IMG/VR virus record: IMGVR_UViG_3300033146_001183
Coordinates: 1 to 25,886 of that record
Strand: one strand, 5' to 3'
Source of the DNA: a virus
Length of the DNA: 25,886 nt
Shown here: piece after piece, positions 6,302-14,942 of the stretch
Layout of the letters: every line of letters begins with the position of its first letter
Numbering within the stretch: the stretch's first letter is position 1
The notes under the pieces: generated by a model
What the model saw: the letters and a program-made list of their open reading frames with translations, nothing else
Database searches by the model: none
What the model was told of the DNA's origin: nothing
Translations under genes and position numbers: made by a program

Positions 6302-9300
6302 ATGAAGAATACACAGAAACTATCTAAGTATTTCAATGAAGATGTATCGAAAATATGGAGGACAAAGTATCACCCAGAAAAAACACCTGGTGAATTATGG
6401 AAAGAAATGGCTAAACTTGCTAGTGAGGTTGAAGAGCCAAATAAACAAAAAGAATGGGAAGATAATTTTAATGACATTTTACAAGATTTTAAATTCATAC
6501 CTGGTGGGCGTATACTTTATGGGCTTAATGAGTCTATAAAAGACCCACAAAAAAAAATAGGCCTATCTAACTGCTTTGTTGTCCCTGCCCCCAATGATAG
6601 TATTGAGTCCATATTTGACACTGCTAAAATTTTAGCACGTATATATTCAAGAGGTGGGGGTTGTGGGGTTTCGCTGGACAAAATCAGACCGAAGGGTGCA
6701 ATAGTTAACAATTCTGCTGAAAGATCAGATGGAGTAGTTCCTTTCATGAAGATATTCAGTTCTGTTACTGAGAATATAAGTATCAATGGGCGAAGGGGTG
6801 CTTTATTACTAACATTATCTGTTGATCACCCTGATATTATAGAGTTTATAAACTCTAAATGTGATTTGAAAGATATAACAGCAGCCAATATTTCTGTTCG
6901 TCTAACTGATGATTTCATGAAGGCTGTGATTAATGATGAAATGTGGAATTTAACATTTCATGTCAAATCTACAGGTGAGAAAATCGATAGATCATTACCA
7001 GCTAATGAGATTTTTGATTTATTTATAAAGAACTCGAATGCAACTGGTGAACCTGGTGGTGTATACTGGGATAAGGTTGAAAAATTTTCCCCAAATTACC
7101 ACTTCCCGAATCATAGGGTTGCTGGCCAAAACCCATGTTCAGAAGAAACTTTACCTGAATTTGGTGCATGTTTATTAGGTAGTGTTGTCTTGTCTAAATT
7201 TGTTAAATATGGGTTAACCAAGAGGGCAGAAGTTGATTGGGATTCATTGCGATTACATTTACAACATGGATTGAGATTTTTAGATAATGTAATAGATCTA
7301 CAAATAAAATATAAGTTATATCCACATAACGAACAATTGAAAATTGCACAAAGTGGTAGGCAAAGTGGGTTAGGTATAACAGGTTTACACGATTACCTAA
7401 TTCTACAGGGTAAACGTATAGATTCTGAAGATGGTTTAGCTGCGGTCGATAAATTATCAGAATTTATAACCGATGTTGTGTATTCATATGGTATGGATAT
7501 AGCTAAAGAGAAAGGTGCGTTCCCAGATTGGGATTATGATTTGTGGATGAAGTCTGATTTTGTTAAATCTCTCCCAAGTCATTTACACGAAAAGGCAAAG
7601 GAGTGCGGTGTCAGGAATATTAGCATGATGAGTTTTGCACCAACGGGTTCATTATCAATCATTGCAGGTTCATCGAGCGGAATTGAACCTATATTTCAGA
7701 AAAGTTATGATCGCATTGTTAAATTGGGTGGAGCTGAAAAGATAATAAAAGTACTACATCCTTTATATGAGCGATATTTAGAAAAGAATTATGATATAGA
7801 TGAATCTGTTTTTGTAACTTCTCATGAAATAAGTTGGGAAAAAAGAATAAGATTGCAGGCTATATTACAACGTAGACTTGATACTGCAATTAGTAGTTGT
7901 TTAACATTAGAGAATCATATGATTAACACTGATAAAGGCCTGAAATATATTGAAGATGTTGTTAATCCTGGAGATAATAATACATTTACAGGCATTAATG
8001 GTGAATATATCACATTAAATCATAATAATGAGAAGTCTAAAATAACAGATGGATATATTAATGGAATTGCTGATACTTATAAGGTTGAATTTTCAAAAGG
8101 TAATAATATAATAGGAACAAAAAACCATAAATTACAGATATTAACTAATAATTATGATACAAAATGGGTTGAAATTGGAGATATTCAAAATGGAGATTAT
8201 GTAGTTGGGAGGATGAATCTTGGGTGTTTTGGAAATTCTCAAACTTGTATATCTAAAATAAATGGAAAATTTGAATCTAAAATTAAAGATGTTATGCATG
8301 GTAATACAAAGAAGATAAAATTACCAGGTAGAGTTACAACAAAATTTGCCAGATTATTAGGATATTTGATATCTGATGGGTGTGTTAATGATAATGGTAT
8401 TACATTATCTCAGCTTAATAATAATGTAGTTTCTGATTTTACAAATTTAGTTAAAGAATTATTTGATATTGATGTGTATGTATATCGAGATAAAAGAGTA
8501 AGTGATAATGAATTATTATCCGTATCAGCAAATAGTAGAATATTGCGTGATTTTATTGAATATATTGGCATAACTCGGAGTGCATTTACTAAGACAATAC
8601 CTAAAGTTATATTTGAAGGTGCAGGAAGAACTCAAACAGCAGAATTTATAAAAGGATTAACATTAGATGGATTTGTATCTAAAGATAAATTAGGGGTAAT
8701 GACAACAATTAGTAAAAAATTAGCTAATGAATTAATATTATTATTAAATCAATTTGGAATTATTGCTAATATTATGTGTAATCCTGAAGGTGAACGTAAA
8801 TTCCCACAGGGGGGAATATATGAAACTAAAGAATCATTTTCTGTATATGTGACAGGTTATAGTGCATATAAATTTATAAAAAATATAGGATTTGCTGAAG
8901 ATAGAAAAAATAAAGAAGCAAAAGAGAAATTCAAAACACAACAGTATTTTAGAAATGAATTATTTGGAAATATACCAGATTATGGAATAATGGAAAATAT
9001 AAGAGATAAATGTTTACCACATATAAATAGTAATAAATTATATAGTGAACTACATTCATATACGAATCGTTCTAATTATACAAGAAGTGTCGAGCGTTCT
9101 CAGATTCAGTATTTTAAAGATTTAAATATTTTAATTGATATTCCTGATTATATTATGGACCCAACATATAGATTTATGGAAGTTAAAGATGTTACATATA
9201 ATGGTAAAAAAGAAACTTTAGATGTCTCTGTAGATAATGGACATTCTTATATTGTTAATAATTTAATTTCACACAATACAATTAACTTACCATCAGATAC

Positions 9301-9880
9301 AACAGATGAAACAGTTAGAAATATATACATAGAGGCTTGGAAACAAGGATTGAAGGGGATCACTGTATACAGGGACGGGTCTCGTTCTGGAATATTAATA
9401 AGAAAGAAGAAACGTCCGGCAGTATTGGAATCAAAGACTTACCAGATAAAAAGTGAGGAAGTTACGTATTACGTAACTATTAGTGATAATATGGATCAGG
9501 GTGAACTTAAGAAGAAACCTTTTGAGATATTTATAAACAGTCAGAAACCTAATGATCTTATAGGTGTTGTAACGAGATTAATGTCAGCTATTATGAGAAG
9601 AACAGATGACGTATCATTCATTGTGAGACAACTTAGAAAGAGTGCAAATGGTCATGGTGGGGATTTTCTTAAAAAGTTAGCTAATGTTATAGAAGAGCAT
9701 ATTGGGAAGAAGAAGGTTATTGATATACAACATATTGCAGTAAGTCCTATTTCTATTTCTAAACCTAGAGTTTCTGGGTTTCAAGAGTGTCCAAGTTGTA
9801 AACAGATGACATTGGTTATGGAGAATGGTTGTAATAGTTGTAAGAATCCATCTTGTGGGTATGGTGCTTGTGGTATATAG
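6302..9880 (+). CDS. nrdJ: Class II (adenosylcobalamin-dependent) ribonucleotide reductase with an intein
   Basis: The 1192-codon frame encodes a reductase of 732 residues interrupted by a 460-residue intein (residues 533-992). The extein matches NrdJ: SNCF (Cys91, redox pair), a Gly-rich SRGGGCGVS, NPCSE (Asn277, Cys279 thiyl site, Glu281), GACLLGSV (Cys290, redox partner), APTGSLSIIAG and, after the intein, TINLPSDTT...GLKGITVYRDGSR. The C-terminus is a Cys-rich zinc-binding tail (CPSC...CNSC...CGYGACGI) typical of NrdJ. It makes dNTP precursors without needing oxygen or a NrdB partner, but needs host cobalamin. No nrdB-like gene is in the window. ATG 6302 follows AAGGAG. Confidence 0.93.
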   Translation: MKNTQKLSKYFNEDVSKIWRTKYHPEKTPGELWKEMAKLASEVEEPNKQKEWEDNFNDILQDFKFIPGGRILYGLNESIKDPQKKIGLSNCFVVPAPNDSIESIFDTAKILARIYSRGGGCGVSLDKIRPKGAIVNNSAERSDGVVPFMKIFSSVTENISINGRRGALLLTLSVDHPDIIEFINSKCDLKDITAANISVRLTDDFMKAVINDEMWNLTFHVKSTGEKIDRSLPANEIFDLFIKNSNATGEPGGVYWDKVEKFSPNYHFPNHRVAGQNPCSEETLPEFGACLLGSVVLSKFVKYGLTKRAEVDWDSLRLHLQHGLRFLDNVIDLQIKYKLYPHNEQLKIAQSGRQSGLGITGLHDYLILQGKRIDSEDGLAAVDKLSEFITDVVYSYGMDIAKEKGAFPDWDYDLWMKSDFVKSLPSHLHEKAKECGVRNISMMSFAPTGSLSIIAGSSSGIEPIFQKSYDRIVKLGGAEKIIKVLHPLYERYLEKNYDIDESVFVTSHEISWEKRIRLQAILQRRLDTAISSCLTLENHMINTDKGLKYIEDVVNPGDNNTFTGINGEYITLNHNNEKSKITDGYINGIADTYKVEFSKGNNIIGTKNHKLQILTNNYDTKWVEIGDIQNGDYVVGRMNLGCFGNSQTCISKINGKFESKIKDVMHGNTKKIKLPGRVTTKFARLLGYLISDGCVNDNGITLSQLNNNVVSDFTNLVKELFDIDVYVYRDKRVSDNELLSVSANSRILRDFIEYIGITRSAFTKTIPKVIFEGAGRTQTAEFIKGLTLDGFVSKDKLGVMTTISKKLANELILLLNQFGIIANIMCNPEGERKFPQGGIYETKESFSVYVTGYSAYKFIKNIGFAEDRKNKEAKEKFKTQQYFRNELFGNIPDYGIMENIRDKCLPHINSNKLYSELHSYTNRSNYTRSVERSQIQYFKDLNILIDIPDYIMDPTYRFMEVKDVTYNGKKETLDVSVDNGHSYIVNNLISHNTINLPSDTTDETVRNIYIEAWKQGLKGITVYRDGSRSGILIRKKKRPAVLESKTYQIKSEEVTYYVTISDNMDQGELKKKPFEIFINSQKPNDLIGVVTRLMSAIMRRTDDVSFIVRQLRKSANGHGGDFLKKLANVIEEHIGKKKVIDIQHIAVSPISISKPRVSGFQECPSCKQMTLVMENGCNSCKNPSCGYGACGI
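7898..9277 (+). mobile_element. Intein with LAGLIDADG homing endonuclease inside nrdJ
   Basis: In-frame 460-codon insertion between Ser532 and Thr993 of the reductase frame. Splicing motifs: Cys1 in block A (CLTLENHMI), Thr and His of block B in GTKNHKLQI, blocks F/G ending GHSYIVNNLISHN with penultimate His and terminal Asn, and Thr as +1 extein residue. The endonuclease carries two LAGLIDADG-type motifs, LLGYLISDGCV and FIKGLTLDGFV, each keeping its acidic residue, so both splicing and homing look intact. The insertion cuts the extein precisely at AISS/TINLPSDT, a conserved segment of class II enzymes and the kind of site inteins favour. By eye the DNA is poorer in C than the flanking extein, suggesting separate origin. 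Confidence 0.92.
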
Positions 9881-9934
9881 TGTAACAAAATAATAATAAT
9901 GTTAAAAAATAAAATAATAACATAATAAATAAAA

Positions 9935-9955
9935 GTAACTATTATGTGGTATAAT
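9935..9955 (+). promoter_or_regulatory. Promoter, phage motif
   Basis: TATAAT at 9950-9955 preceded by TTATGTGG, with GTAAC starting 15 nt upstream. GGAGGT and ATG 9972 follow. An AATAAATA element lies just upstream at 9924-9931, so the gene could be read from two promoters. The 90-bp gap from 9881 shows nothing else. Confidence 0.65.
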
Positions 9956-9971
9956 ATGTTTGGAGGTTGGT

Positions 9972-10916
9972 ATGGCATTTAAAATAATCGAAGGTTACGG
10001 TGATATAGAGGTTGGTGATTTAGATTTTGAACATGAAATGGGTAAATTGCGAGATGATGATGTTCCTAATGATGAAGTTGAGACTGTATATGATGAAAAT
10101 GATGATTCGGTTATAGATAAATATGAAGCTGACAATTTTAAAGATTATATAGACACCAAACAATTCAAAACTTTTGATGATTATATAAATAAATCAAAGT
10201 TTAATATTGATAAAGCTAAGGGTGAATCATATGATATGTTGAAGTGGGAACCATCTTCAGAAGGTGAAGGTGGTTATGGATTCATTAGCCTATGGTTCAA
10301 TACTTTAACAGGTGATTTAATAACGAATTATAGTCCATTCAATAATTCTAATACTAATCATAAGATGATGGTATTTCAGACACAGAAGATGACACCTAAT
10401 CCATTTTATATAAATTTTGATGGTTCAAATTTTGACTTATATGAGATAGCTATGAGGTTCCAATGGGTTCGAATTGGTTCGAATTCTGGTGGTTCTGAGT
10501 GGTATTTCGATAATGATTATTGGGATGGTTATATGACTAATCGTGTTAAGTCTTTGGTTCGTGCTTTATTGAATACTGGTGTTGCTGCCAAATCTACAAA
10601 TGGTAAGAGTATTAATGTTAAAATAGGTGATCCGAATACTCCGATGAGGTTTGAGCAAGGTGCTGATATTCCTTTACAGACAATGGCTGAGTTTGCTGGT
10701 TTGTCAAAATTTGATAAACGTAACAGCATTAGTAAATCTAAAGATTTTGAGAGTGGTAAGCCTGGTAATTCGGTTAAACGTTCTCACGGCACTACCAATA
10801 AGAATGGTGGACATTGGGATTATAGTTTGAATGATTCATTAATATCTAATGGTTTGACAATTGAAGAGGTCAAAGAGTTCGCAACGGTTGAGGAATGGGA
10901 TGATCTTAACGGATGA
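9972..10916 (+). CDS. Hypothetical 314-residue acidic protein
   Basis: Starts at ATG 9972 behind GGAGGT (9962-9967); the TTG at 9960 lies inside the ribosome site. The first 75 residues are very acidic (DEVETVYDENDDSVIDKYEA), the middle is aromatic-rich (GYGFISLWFNTLTGDLITNY, EWYFDNDYWDGYM) and looks like a beta-rich fold, and the end is polar with basic Ser/Lys/Asn stretches. No membrane segments. I recognise no family. Its own promoter and its position after the RNR suggest a new transcription unit running to about 13670. Confidence 0.78.
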   Translation: MAFKIIEGYGDIEVGDLDFEHEMGKLRDDDVPNDEVETVYDENDDSVIDKYEADNFKDYIDTKQFKTFDDYINKSKFNIDKAKGESYDMLKWEPSSEGEGGYGFISLWFNTLTGDLITNYSPFNNSNTNHKMMVFQTQKMTPNPFYINFDGSNFDLYEIAMRFQWVRIGSNSGGSEWYFDNDYWDGYMTNRVKSLVRALLNTGVAAKSTNGKSINVKIGDPNTPMRFEQGADIPLQTMAEFAGLSKFDKRNSISKSKDFESGKPGNSVKRSHGTTNKNGGHWDYSLNDSLISNGLTIEEVKEFATVEEWDDLNG

Positions 10917-11091
10917 GTATAGGTTAAAAGCCAAGTTAAATCCTAAGTATGGAATATGTATATATTGTGGAAGGTATTCTGATGTATTATATGCAATGTT
11001 GCCATCTGATCCATTTCCAGAATGTCCGTATGCTGAGTATAAGAATATAGGTGGTCATAAGTTATGTGTAAATTGGGTGAGTAATGGGTAA
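10900..11091 (+). CDS. Small cysteine-rich, probable zinc-binding protein
   Basis: A 63-residue protein whose ATG 10900 overlaps the previous gene by 17 nt and has GAGGA at 10890-10894. CIYCGR near the middle and CPYAEYKNIGGHKLC later supply four cysteines, with a nearby His, in a spacing like a small treble-clef or ribbon. No longer match is recognised. The longer TTG-initiated frame from 10861 has no ribosome site. The stop codon overlaps the next gene start. Confidence 0.65.
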   Translation: MILTDEYRLKAKLNPKYGICIYCGRYSDVLYAMLPSDPFPECPYAEYKNIGGHKLCVNWVSNG

Positions 11092-11932
11092 TTTTAATAA
11101 AAAATATGTGTTTATGGGTCTTAGTGTAGCATTAACATTAATATCTTTACAGGTAGGTTTTAAGTTATATTCTACATTTTTTGGATTGTCTGTAGCTATA
11201 CTGATAGCTGCAACTATAGAATTGTTGAGATTGTCATCTTTATATTCGATTAAGAAGTTTACACCCGGGTATAAGATTATAGCAATAACTTTATACACGT
11301 TAGTAGCTGTAATATCATTTACAGTAGCTGTAATATCGTTTAATTCTGATGTTGTCAATGATGATTTGGATAGGGTCGGTCTATTGGAGTCTAATATGTT
11401 GAAGGATTCCAATATTATAAAGACTGAGTACTCTAAACTTATAGACACACAGATATCTGATATTAATAAGAAATTATCAATCGTAGAAAAGAAGAATACA
11501 GCTTGGGTATCTAAGACATATAAACGTCGTATAGAATTATATAATAAACAAATAAATGATTTGATAAATAAAAGGTCCATTTTTTTAGACACCAAACCTA
11601 GTAAAGATTGGATAAATTCACAGAAGGCTATATTAGGTATAAGAGATATTACAGGTATATACAAGAATAGTGAATATAATGCAATAGAGAAGGCTACTAC
11701 AGCTTTTCTTGGTGTGGATCACTTATTATTCCAAAAGATGATTGGTGTAGTATTGGCAACTATGGTTGAGTTTGGTATAATATTATTAGCCATTATTGCG
11801 GTATCTTTCGATGAACCTGAAGATTATACAAAACCTAAGAAGGAATTAAATATGTTTAGATTTAAAAAGAAAGTTAAAGATGAGAAAGTTTCAAGTGATA
11901 GTAAAGTATTGAAGAGTAGGAAATTGATATGA
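11084..11932 (+). CDS. Four-helix membrane protein with a coiled-coil loop
   Basis: A 282-residue integral membrane protein. Predicted membrane segments lie at about residues 8-27, 28-49, 64-88 and 216-240. Between the third and fourth is a 125-residue polar, Lys-rich loop with heptad-like repeats (LESNMLKDSNIIKTEYSKL, VSKTYKRRIELYNKQINDL), and the C-terminal 40 residues are basic and cytosolic. Such architecture suggests a host-membrane remodelling, anchoring or superinfection role, but no family is recognised. The start overlaps the previous stop, and the end overlaps the next start by 4 nt. Confidence 0.75.
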   Translation: MGNFNKKYVFMGLSVALTLISLQVGFKLYSTFFGLSVAILIAATIELLRLSSLYSIKKFTPGYKIIAITLYTLVAVISFTVAVISFNSDVVNDDLDRVGLLESNMLKDSNIIKTEYSKLIDTQISDINKKLSIVEKKNTAWVSKTYKRRIELYNKQINDLINKRSIFLDTKPSKDWINSQKAILGIRDITGIYKNSEYNAIEKATTAFLGVDHLLFQKMIGVVLATMVEFGIILLAIIAVSFDEPEDYTKPKKELNMFRFKKKVKDEKVSSDSKVLKSRKLI

Positions 11933-12132
11933 AAACCATCTTTGATAGTTCTATAAGTCGTAGGTATAGATATGATGATAATATAAAGCTAGGCATCAGT
12001 TGCGACCAAGATGAGTTCAATATAATAACAAAAGTATTTCAGAAATATAAGAAAACTGGGCAGACTAATAAATATATTATAGAAGATTTCATAAAAGAGT
12101 TTTTAATTATGAAAATGAAAGAGGAGAGTTAG
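11929..12132 (+). CDS. Small basic hypothetical protein
   Basis: A 67-residue protein starting at ATG 11929 in an ATGA overlap with the membrane protein gene. A strand-like segment (IKLGISCDQDEF) followed by two helices rich in Lys and Ile recalls ribbon-helix-helix-type DNA binders in size and order, but the match is not strong enough to assign. It ends one base before the FmdB-type gene and is certainly part of the same operon. Confidence 0.6.
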   Translation: MKTIFDSSISRRYRYDDNIKLGISCDQDEFNIITKVFQKYKKTGQTNKYIIEDFIKEFLIMKMKEES

Positions 12133-12133
12133 A

Positions 12134-12427
12134 ATGCCGGTTTATGATTTTAGGTGTAAGTTATGTAATAGAGAATTTGATGACTTTTTCAAAAGTAGAG
12201 ACGCAAATTTAGATAATGTTAAATGCTCGTTCTGTGGAAATGATAAAGGTAATATTAAAATACCTTCTAAGTCGTCAATAGTATTTAATGGTCCAGGTTG
12301 GGAAACAAATGAGGGTAGAAGTCTGGAGCATAGTAAACCACATAGGGATATGGATGTCACTAGTGTTCAAGGTATGAGTAAAATAGATAAACCTACTGCA
12401 AGTGACGCTGTATTACATAAGAGGTAG
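12134..12427 (+). CDS. FmdB-type zinc ribbon protein
   Basis: A 97-residue protein beginning MPVYDFRCKLCNREFDDF, the hallmark start of the FmdB/CxxC regulatory ribbon family, with a second pair CSFC about 20 residues later. These proteins form a small zinc ribbon; their role is thought to be regulatory but is poorly known. Here the tail after residue 45 is long, polar and not part of the ribbon. The GGAGAG upstream supports ATG 12134. It sits directly before the endolysin gene. Confidence 0.8.
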   Translation: MPVYDFRCKLCNREFDDFFKSRDANLDNVKCSFCGNDKGNIKIPSKSSIVFNGPGWETNEGRSLEHSKPHRDMDVTSVQGMSKIDKPTASDAVLHKR

Positions 12428-12429
12428 TT

Positions 12430-13113
12430 ATGGTACTTAAGAATGGAGATGTTGGTGACAAGGTTAAACACATTACAAATTTGCTGTGTGCGTCTGGTTA
12501 TCTAGAAATAGCAACCTATGTGTTTGATAATGAAGTTGAACAGGCTGTAAAGTTATTCCAAGAAAGACACTTAGATATTAATGGTGACCCACTAACAATT
12601 GACGGTATAGTAGGAAAGAATACAATGTTCGCACTCACAGGTGATTATGAATCTGATGAATGTCCAGAACATTTACATATAGCAATACGTGAGATTGGCA
12701 ATTGTGAGATTGGTTCTAATAATTCAGGGGTCAATGTTGAGAAATATCTTAATGGTAGAATAGATACACCTGCCAACTGGTGTGCTGGATTTGTTTCTTG
12801 GTGTTTCGATAATACAGAATATGGTATACCATTTGAGTATTCATTAGGTGCAAAAGGTATATATAATCAGTTCAAAAAAAAAGGTTGGATTTTAGATGTA
12901 GATATAGATGAAGTTAAACCAGGAGACGTAGTTTTTTGGTGGAGAGTTGCACCTGAAAGTTGGATGGGGCATATAGGGATTGTATATAGTTTAATAGATA
13001 ACACATTAACAGTAATAGAAGGTAATAAAGGTTCATATCCAGCATGTGTTAATAAATTTAAGTATCAATTCGATTCTATGTCTAAATTATTAGGATTTGG
13101 TAGAGTGAAATAA
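12430..13113 (+). CDS. Endolysin: peptidoglycan-binding domain plus CHAP amidase/endopeptidase
   Basis: A 227-residue two-domain lysin. Residues 1-75 form a PG_binding_1 repeat fold (NGDVGDKVKHITNLL, AVKLFQERH, TIDGIVGKNTMFAL). Residues about 80-227 form a CHAP domain with nucleophile Cys118 in NWCAGFVSWCF and His181 in MGHIGIVYS, the order required for this cysteine-peptidase fold. It should cut peptide bonds of peptidoglycan at lysis. No signal peptide is seen, so export needs a holin, which I have not identified with certainty; the small membrane proteins at 4917 and 13125 are possible partners. Start ATG 12430 follows the previous stop by two bases. Confidence 0.9.
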   Translation: MVLKNGDVGDKVKHITNLLCASGYLEIATYVFDNEVEQAVKLFQERHLDINGDPLTIDGIVGKNTMFALTGDYESDECPEHLHIAIREIGNCEIGSNNSGVNVEKYLNGRIDTPANWCAGFVSWCFDNTEYGIPFEYSLGAKGIYNQFKKKGWILDVDIDEVKPGDVVFWWRVAPESWMGHIGIVYSLIDNTLTVIEGNKGSYPACVNKFKYQFDSMSKLLGFGRVK

Positions 13114-13124
13114 GGAGTTATCAA

Positions 13125-13670
13125 ATGTCAGATAACATTAAGTACATTGTGTTTTTAATCATTATATTCTTTGTTATTATATTTGTAATATATAATAATC
13201 ATGTTGGGCCAGTTAAAATAGTTAAACCTATTGAAACTTTTAAGATAGTTGAACCCGTTAAAAAGGTTGAACCCGTTAAAAAGGTTGAACCCGTTAAAAA
13301 GGTTGAACCCGTTAAAAAGGTTGAACCCGTTAAAAAGGTTGAACCCGTTAAAAAGGTTGAAAAGGTTGAACCCGTTAAAAAGGTTGAACCCGTTAAGATC
13401 ATCAAATCGTTTTGTGAAGAAATAGGTTTTGATTCAGCTGGTGTAGAGTTGATAAGATGTTCTTCAATTGGTAATAAATACCTATTCGTTTATAAGGTTA
13501 AAGACGACAATTTTGAAATTATAAATAATCATTTCTGGAAGTTGAAATTCAAACCTGGTTTGAAGAACACATTTGTGAAGTGTGTGTTTTTTTATAATGG
13601 TAAAATAACAATGAATTACATTTTTGAGAACAGATTAAAATATTTTATAGAAGAGATATCAATTTTTTAA
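13125..13670 (+). CDS. TonB-like membrane-anchored protein with VEPVKK repeats
   Basis: A 181-residue protein: one N-terminal membrane segment (about residues 7-24, YIVFLIIIFFVIIFVIY), a Pro/Lys/Glu/Val repeat rod (about 40-92) made of VEPVKK units, and a folded C-terminal domain of about 85 residues with two cysteines. This is the layout of TonB and of phage inner-membrane spanins, in which a Pro-rich rod crosses the periplasm. Its place right after the endolysin (TAAGGAG between them) favours a lysis-related role such as spanin, but the C-terminus is not recognised. One repeat is shortened to three codons in the middle of the array, a sign of slippage. Confidence 0.75.
   Translation: MSDNIKYIVFLIIIFFVIIFVIYNNHVGPVKIVKPIETFKIVEPVKKVEPVKKVEPVKKVEPVKKVEPVKKVEPVKKVEKVEPVKKVEPVKIIKSFCEEIGFDSAGVELIRCSSIGNKYLFVYKVKDDNFEIINNHFWKLKFKPGLKNTFVKCVFFYNGKITMNYIFENRLKYFIEEISIF
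13248..13397 (+). repeat. 18-bp tandem repeat coding for VEPVKK
   Basis: Seven complete copies and one partial copy of GTTGAACCCGTTAAAAAG, almost identical at DNA level, with one 9-bp remnant (GTTGAAAAG) between copies six and seven. The lack of synonymous drift shows recent expansion or gene conversion. Each copy contains the nonamer GAACCCGTT found elsewhere in the window. Confidence 0.95.
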
Positions 13671-13689
13671 CACCATTGTGTGTTATAAT
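13669..13689 (+). promoter_or_regulatory. Promoter, phage motif, upstream of dUTPase
   Basis: TATAAT at 13684-13689 preceded by TGTGTGT, with AACAC 15 nt upstream; AACAC and GTGTT form an inverted repeat. GAAGGAG and ATG 13706 follow. The element begins at the stop codon of the TonB-like gene. Confidence 0.72.
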
Positions 13690-13705
13690 ACATGAAGGAG
13701 ATAGA

Positions 13706-14152
13706 ATGAATGTTAAAGTAATTAGTACAAAAGGATTAGAATTAACTAAGAGTAATGATAGCGATTCTGGTTATGATATAAGGTCTGCTGAGAATATGGT
13801 TCTGAGATATGGTACACGTGAGACAATATCAACTGGTATATTTCTAGATATGACAGAATGTGAAGGTTCAGATTGGGTGTTAGAATGTCAGGTTAGGCCA
13901 AGATCAGGTATGGCGTCTAGACATGGAATAACAGTTGTTAATTCACCGGGTACAATAGACAATACCTATTTAGGTGAGGTTAAGATTATTTTATTAAATA
14001 CAGGTATTGGTGATTATAAGATAAGCTCTGGTGATAGAATAGCTCAACTAGTATTCAATAGAATACCAAAGGTTAATCTTAAATATGTAGATATTTTTGA
14101 ACATGATACAGATCGTGGTGAAGATGGATTTGGAAGTACAGGGGTGAAATGA
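13706..14152 (+). CDS. dut: dUTPase (dUTP diphosphatase)
   Basis: A 148-residue trimeric-type dUTPase, which hydrolyses dUTP to dUMP, keeping uracil out of DNA and feeding thymidylate synthesis. All five motifs are present in order: SGYDIRSAE (I), RPRSGMASRHGI (II), SPGTIDNTYLGEVK (III), SGDRIAQLVF (IV) and RGEDGFGSTG (V, the flexible C-terminal lid). ATG 13706 behind GAAGGAG is the true start, because the frame upstream runs through the promoter. It pairs functionally with the RNR. The next gene overlaps by 4 nt. Confidence 0.95.
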   Translation: MNVKVISTKGLELTKSNDSDSGYDIRSAENMVLRYGTRETISTGIFLDMTECEGSDWVLECQVRPRSGMASRHGITVVNSPGTIDNTYLGEVKIILLNTGIGDYKISSGDRIAQLVFNRIPKVNLKYVDIFEHDTDRGEDGFGSTGVK

Positions 14153-14472
14153 TGGATTACAATACAAACAAAAAATATTTTGATTGTGGTTTATGTGGTG
14201 ATTGTACAACTGTGAGGTTTTCTTTATATGATGATTACGATGAATGTGATTCAGATGACATTAAGATGAGTGAAGATAGATTCAGTCTAAACATAAAGAC
14301 ATTTATAGATTATGGTACATACTGGAAGAATAGGTTAATGGCTATATGGGATGTTATTAAATATGGTGAACATCATTACAATGATTCATATTTAAACCTG
14401 AGTCAGATGAAAGATCTTAATAAATATCTAAATAAATTAATAAAAGATTGTGATAAGAAGATTAAAACCTAA
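14149..14472 (+). CDS. Small cysteine-rich hypothetical protein
   Basis: A 107-residue protein starting at ATG 14149 in an ATGA overlap with dut; ATG 14152 is an alternative one codon later. CGLCGDC near residue 13 and a further Cys (DECD) may bind zinc; the rest is helical and ends in a Lys-rich tail. Not recognised. Coupled to dut by overlap, so probably expressed with it. Confidence 0.65.
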   Translation: MMDYNTNKKYFDCGLCGDCTTVRFSLYDDYDECDSDDIKMSEDRFSLNIKTFIDYGTYWKNRLMAIWDVIKYGEHHYNDSYLNLSQMKDLNKYLNKLIKDCDKKIKT

Positions 14473-14473
14473 C

Positions 14474-14860
14474 ATGATACGAACAGTATTGCTTGAATGT
14501 GTTAATGAAATAATTCTATATGTTCTAGCAATTGGAATAGTATTAGGGTTGTTTGTTGCATTTTTAATATATCTGGTACTTTCATATGTTTGTAAACTAT
14601 TCAAATGGTTAGCCAATTTATTCAATAAGAATACTAGTGTTGCCATTGATTATAACCGAATTGTAAATGTTGATGGTAGTGAACATGAATCAACAGAAAT
14701 AACAGTTATGGAAGTTGACGAATATTTTGGAGGGGTTGATTATTCCATTATAGATCTTACTAATGGTGAACATGGTAGGTACACAGTTACTTCAACACAA
14801 GTTGGAACATTAGGTGTAAGGATGATTCACGATTCCAAATTAAATTACATGCAACGTTAA
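14474..14860 (+). CDS. Single-span membrane protein, 128 residues
   Basis: ATG 14474 lies one base after the previous stop. A strongly hydrophobic stretch of about 30 residues (about 11-40, including VLAIGIVLGLFVAFLIYLVL) is followed by a short amphipathic Lys/Leu segment and an 80-residue polar domain. The ribosome site is weak (AAGAAG), so translation may rely on coupling; an earlier TTG at 14450 is possible. Function unknown. Confidence 0.6.
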   Translation: MIRTVLLECVNEIILYVLAIGIVLGLFVAFLIYLVLSYVCKLFKWLANLFNKNTSVAIDYNRIVNVDGSEHESTEITVMEVDEYFGGVDYSIIDLTNGEHGRYTVTSTQVGTLGVRMIHDSKLNYMQR

Positions 14861-14863
14861 GAT

Positions 14864-14938
14864 AATAAATAAAATAGACTGGGGGAAAGTCTTGGTTGGA
14901 TAAAACCAAAAAATTTTAAGGAAAAGCTAGGAGGCTTA
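14864..14938 (+). promoter_or_regulatory. AATAAATA element and double-hairpin leader of the hsp20 gene
   Basis: AATAAATA at 14864-14871 resembles T4-type late promoters. Directly after it AGACT/AGTCT close a GGGGGAA loop, then TTGGTT/AACCAA close a second hairpin, followed by AAAATTTT and AGGAGG before ATG 14943. The leader is long and structured compared with the other leaders here, so it may control Hsp20 translation. No phage-motif TATAAT is present. Confidence 0.5.
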
Positions 14939-14942
14939 TAAA

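Noticed and set aside
13199-13405. Minus-strand frame of repeated TGSTFL units
   Set aside because: It is the antisense reading of the VEPVKK repeat; the + frame has a membrane anchor, ribosome site and a folded C-terminus.
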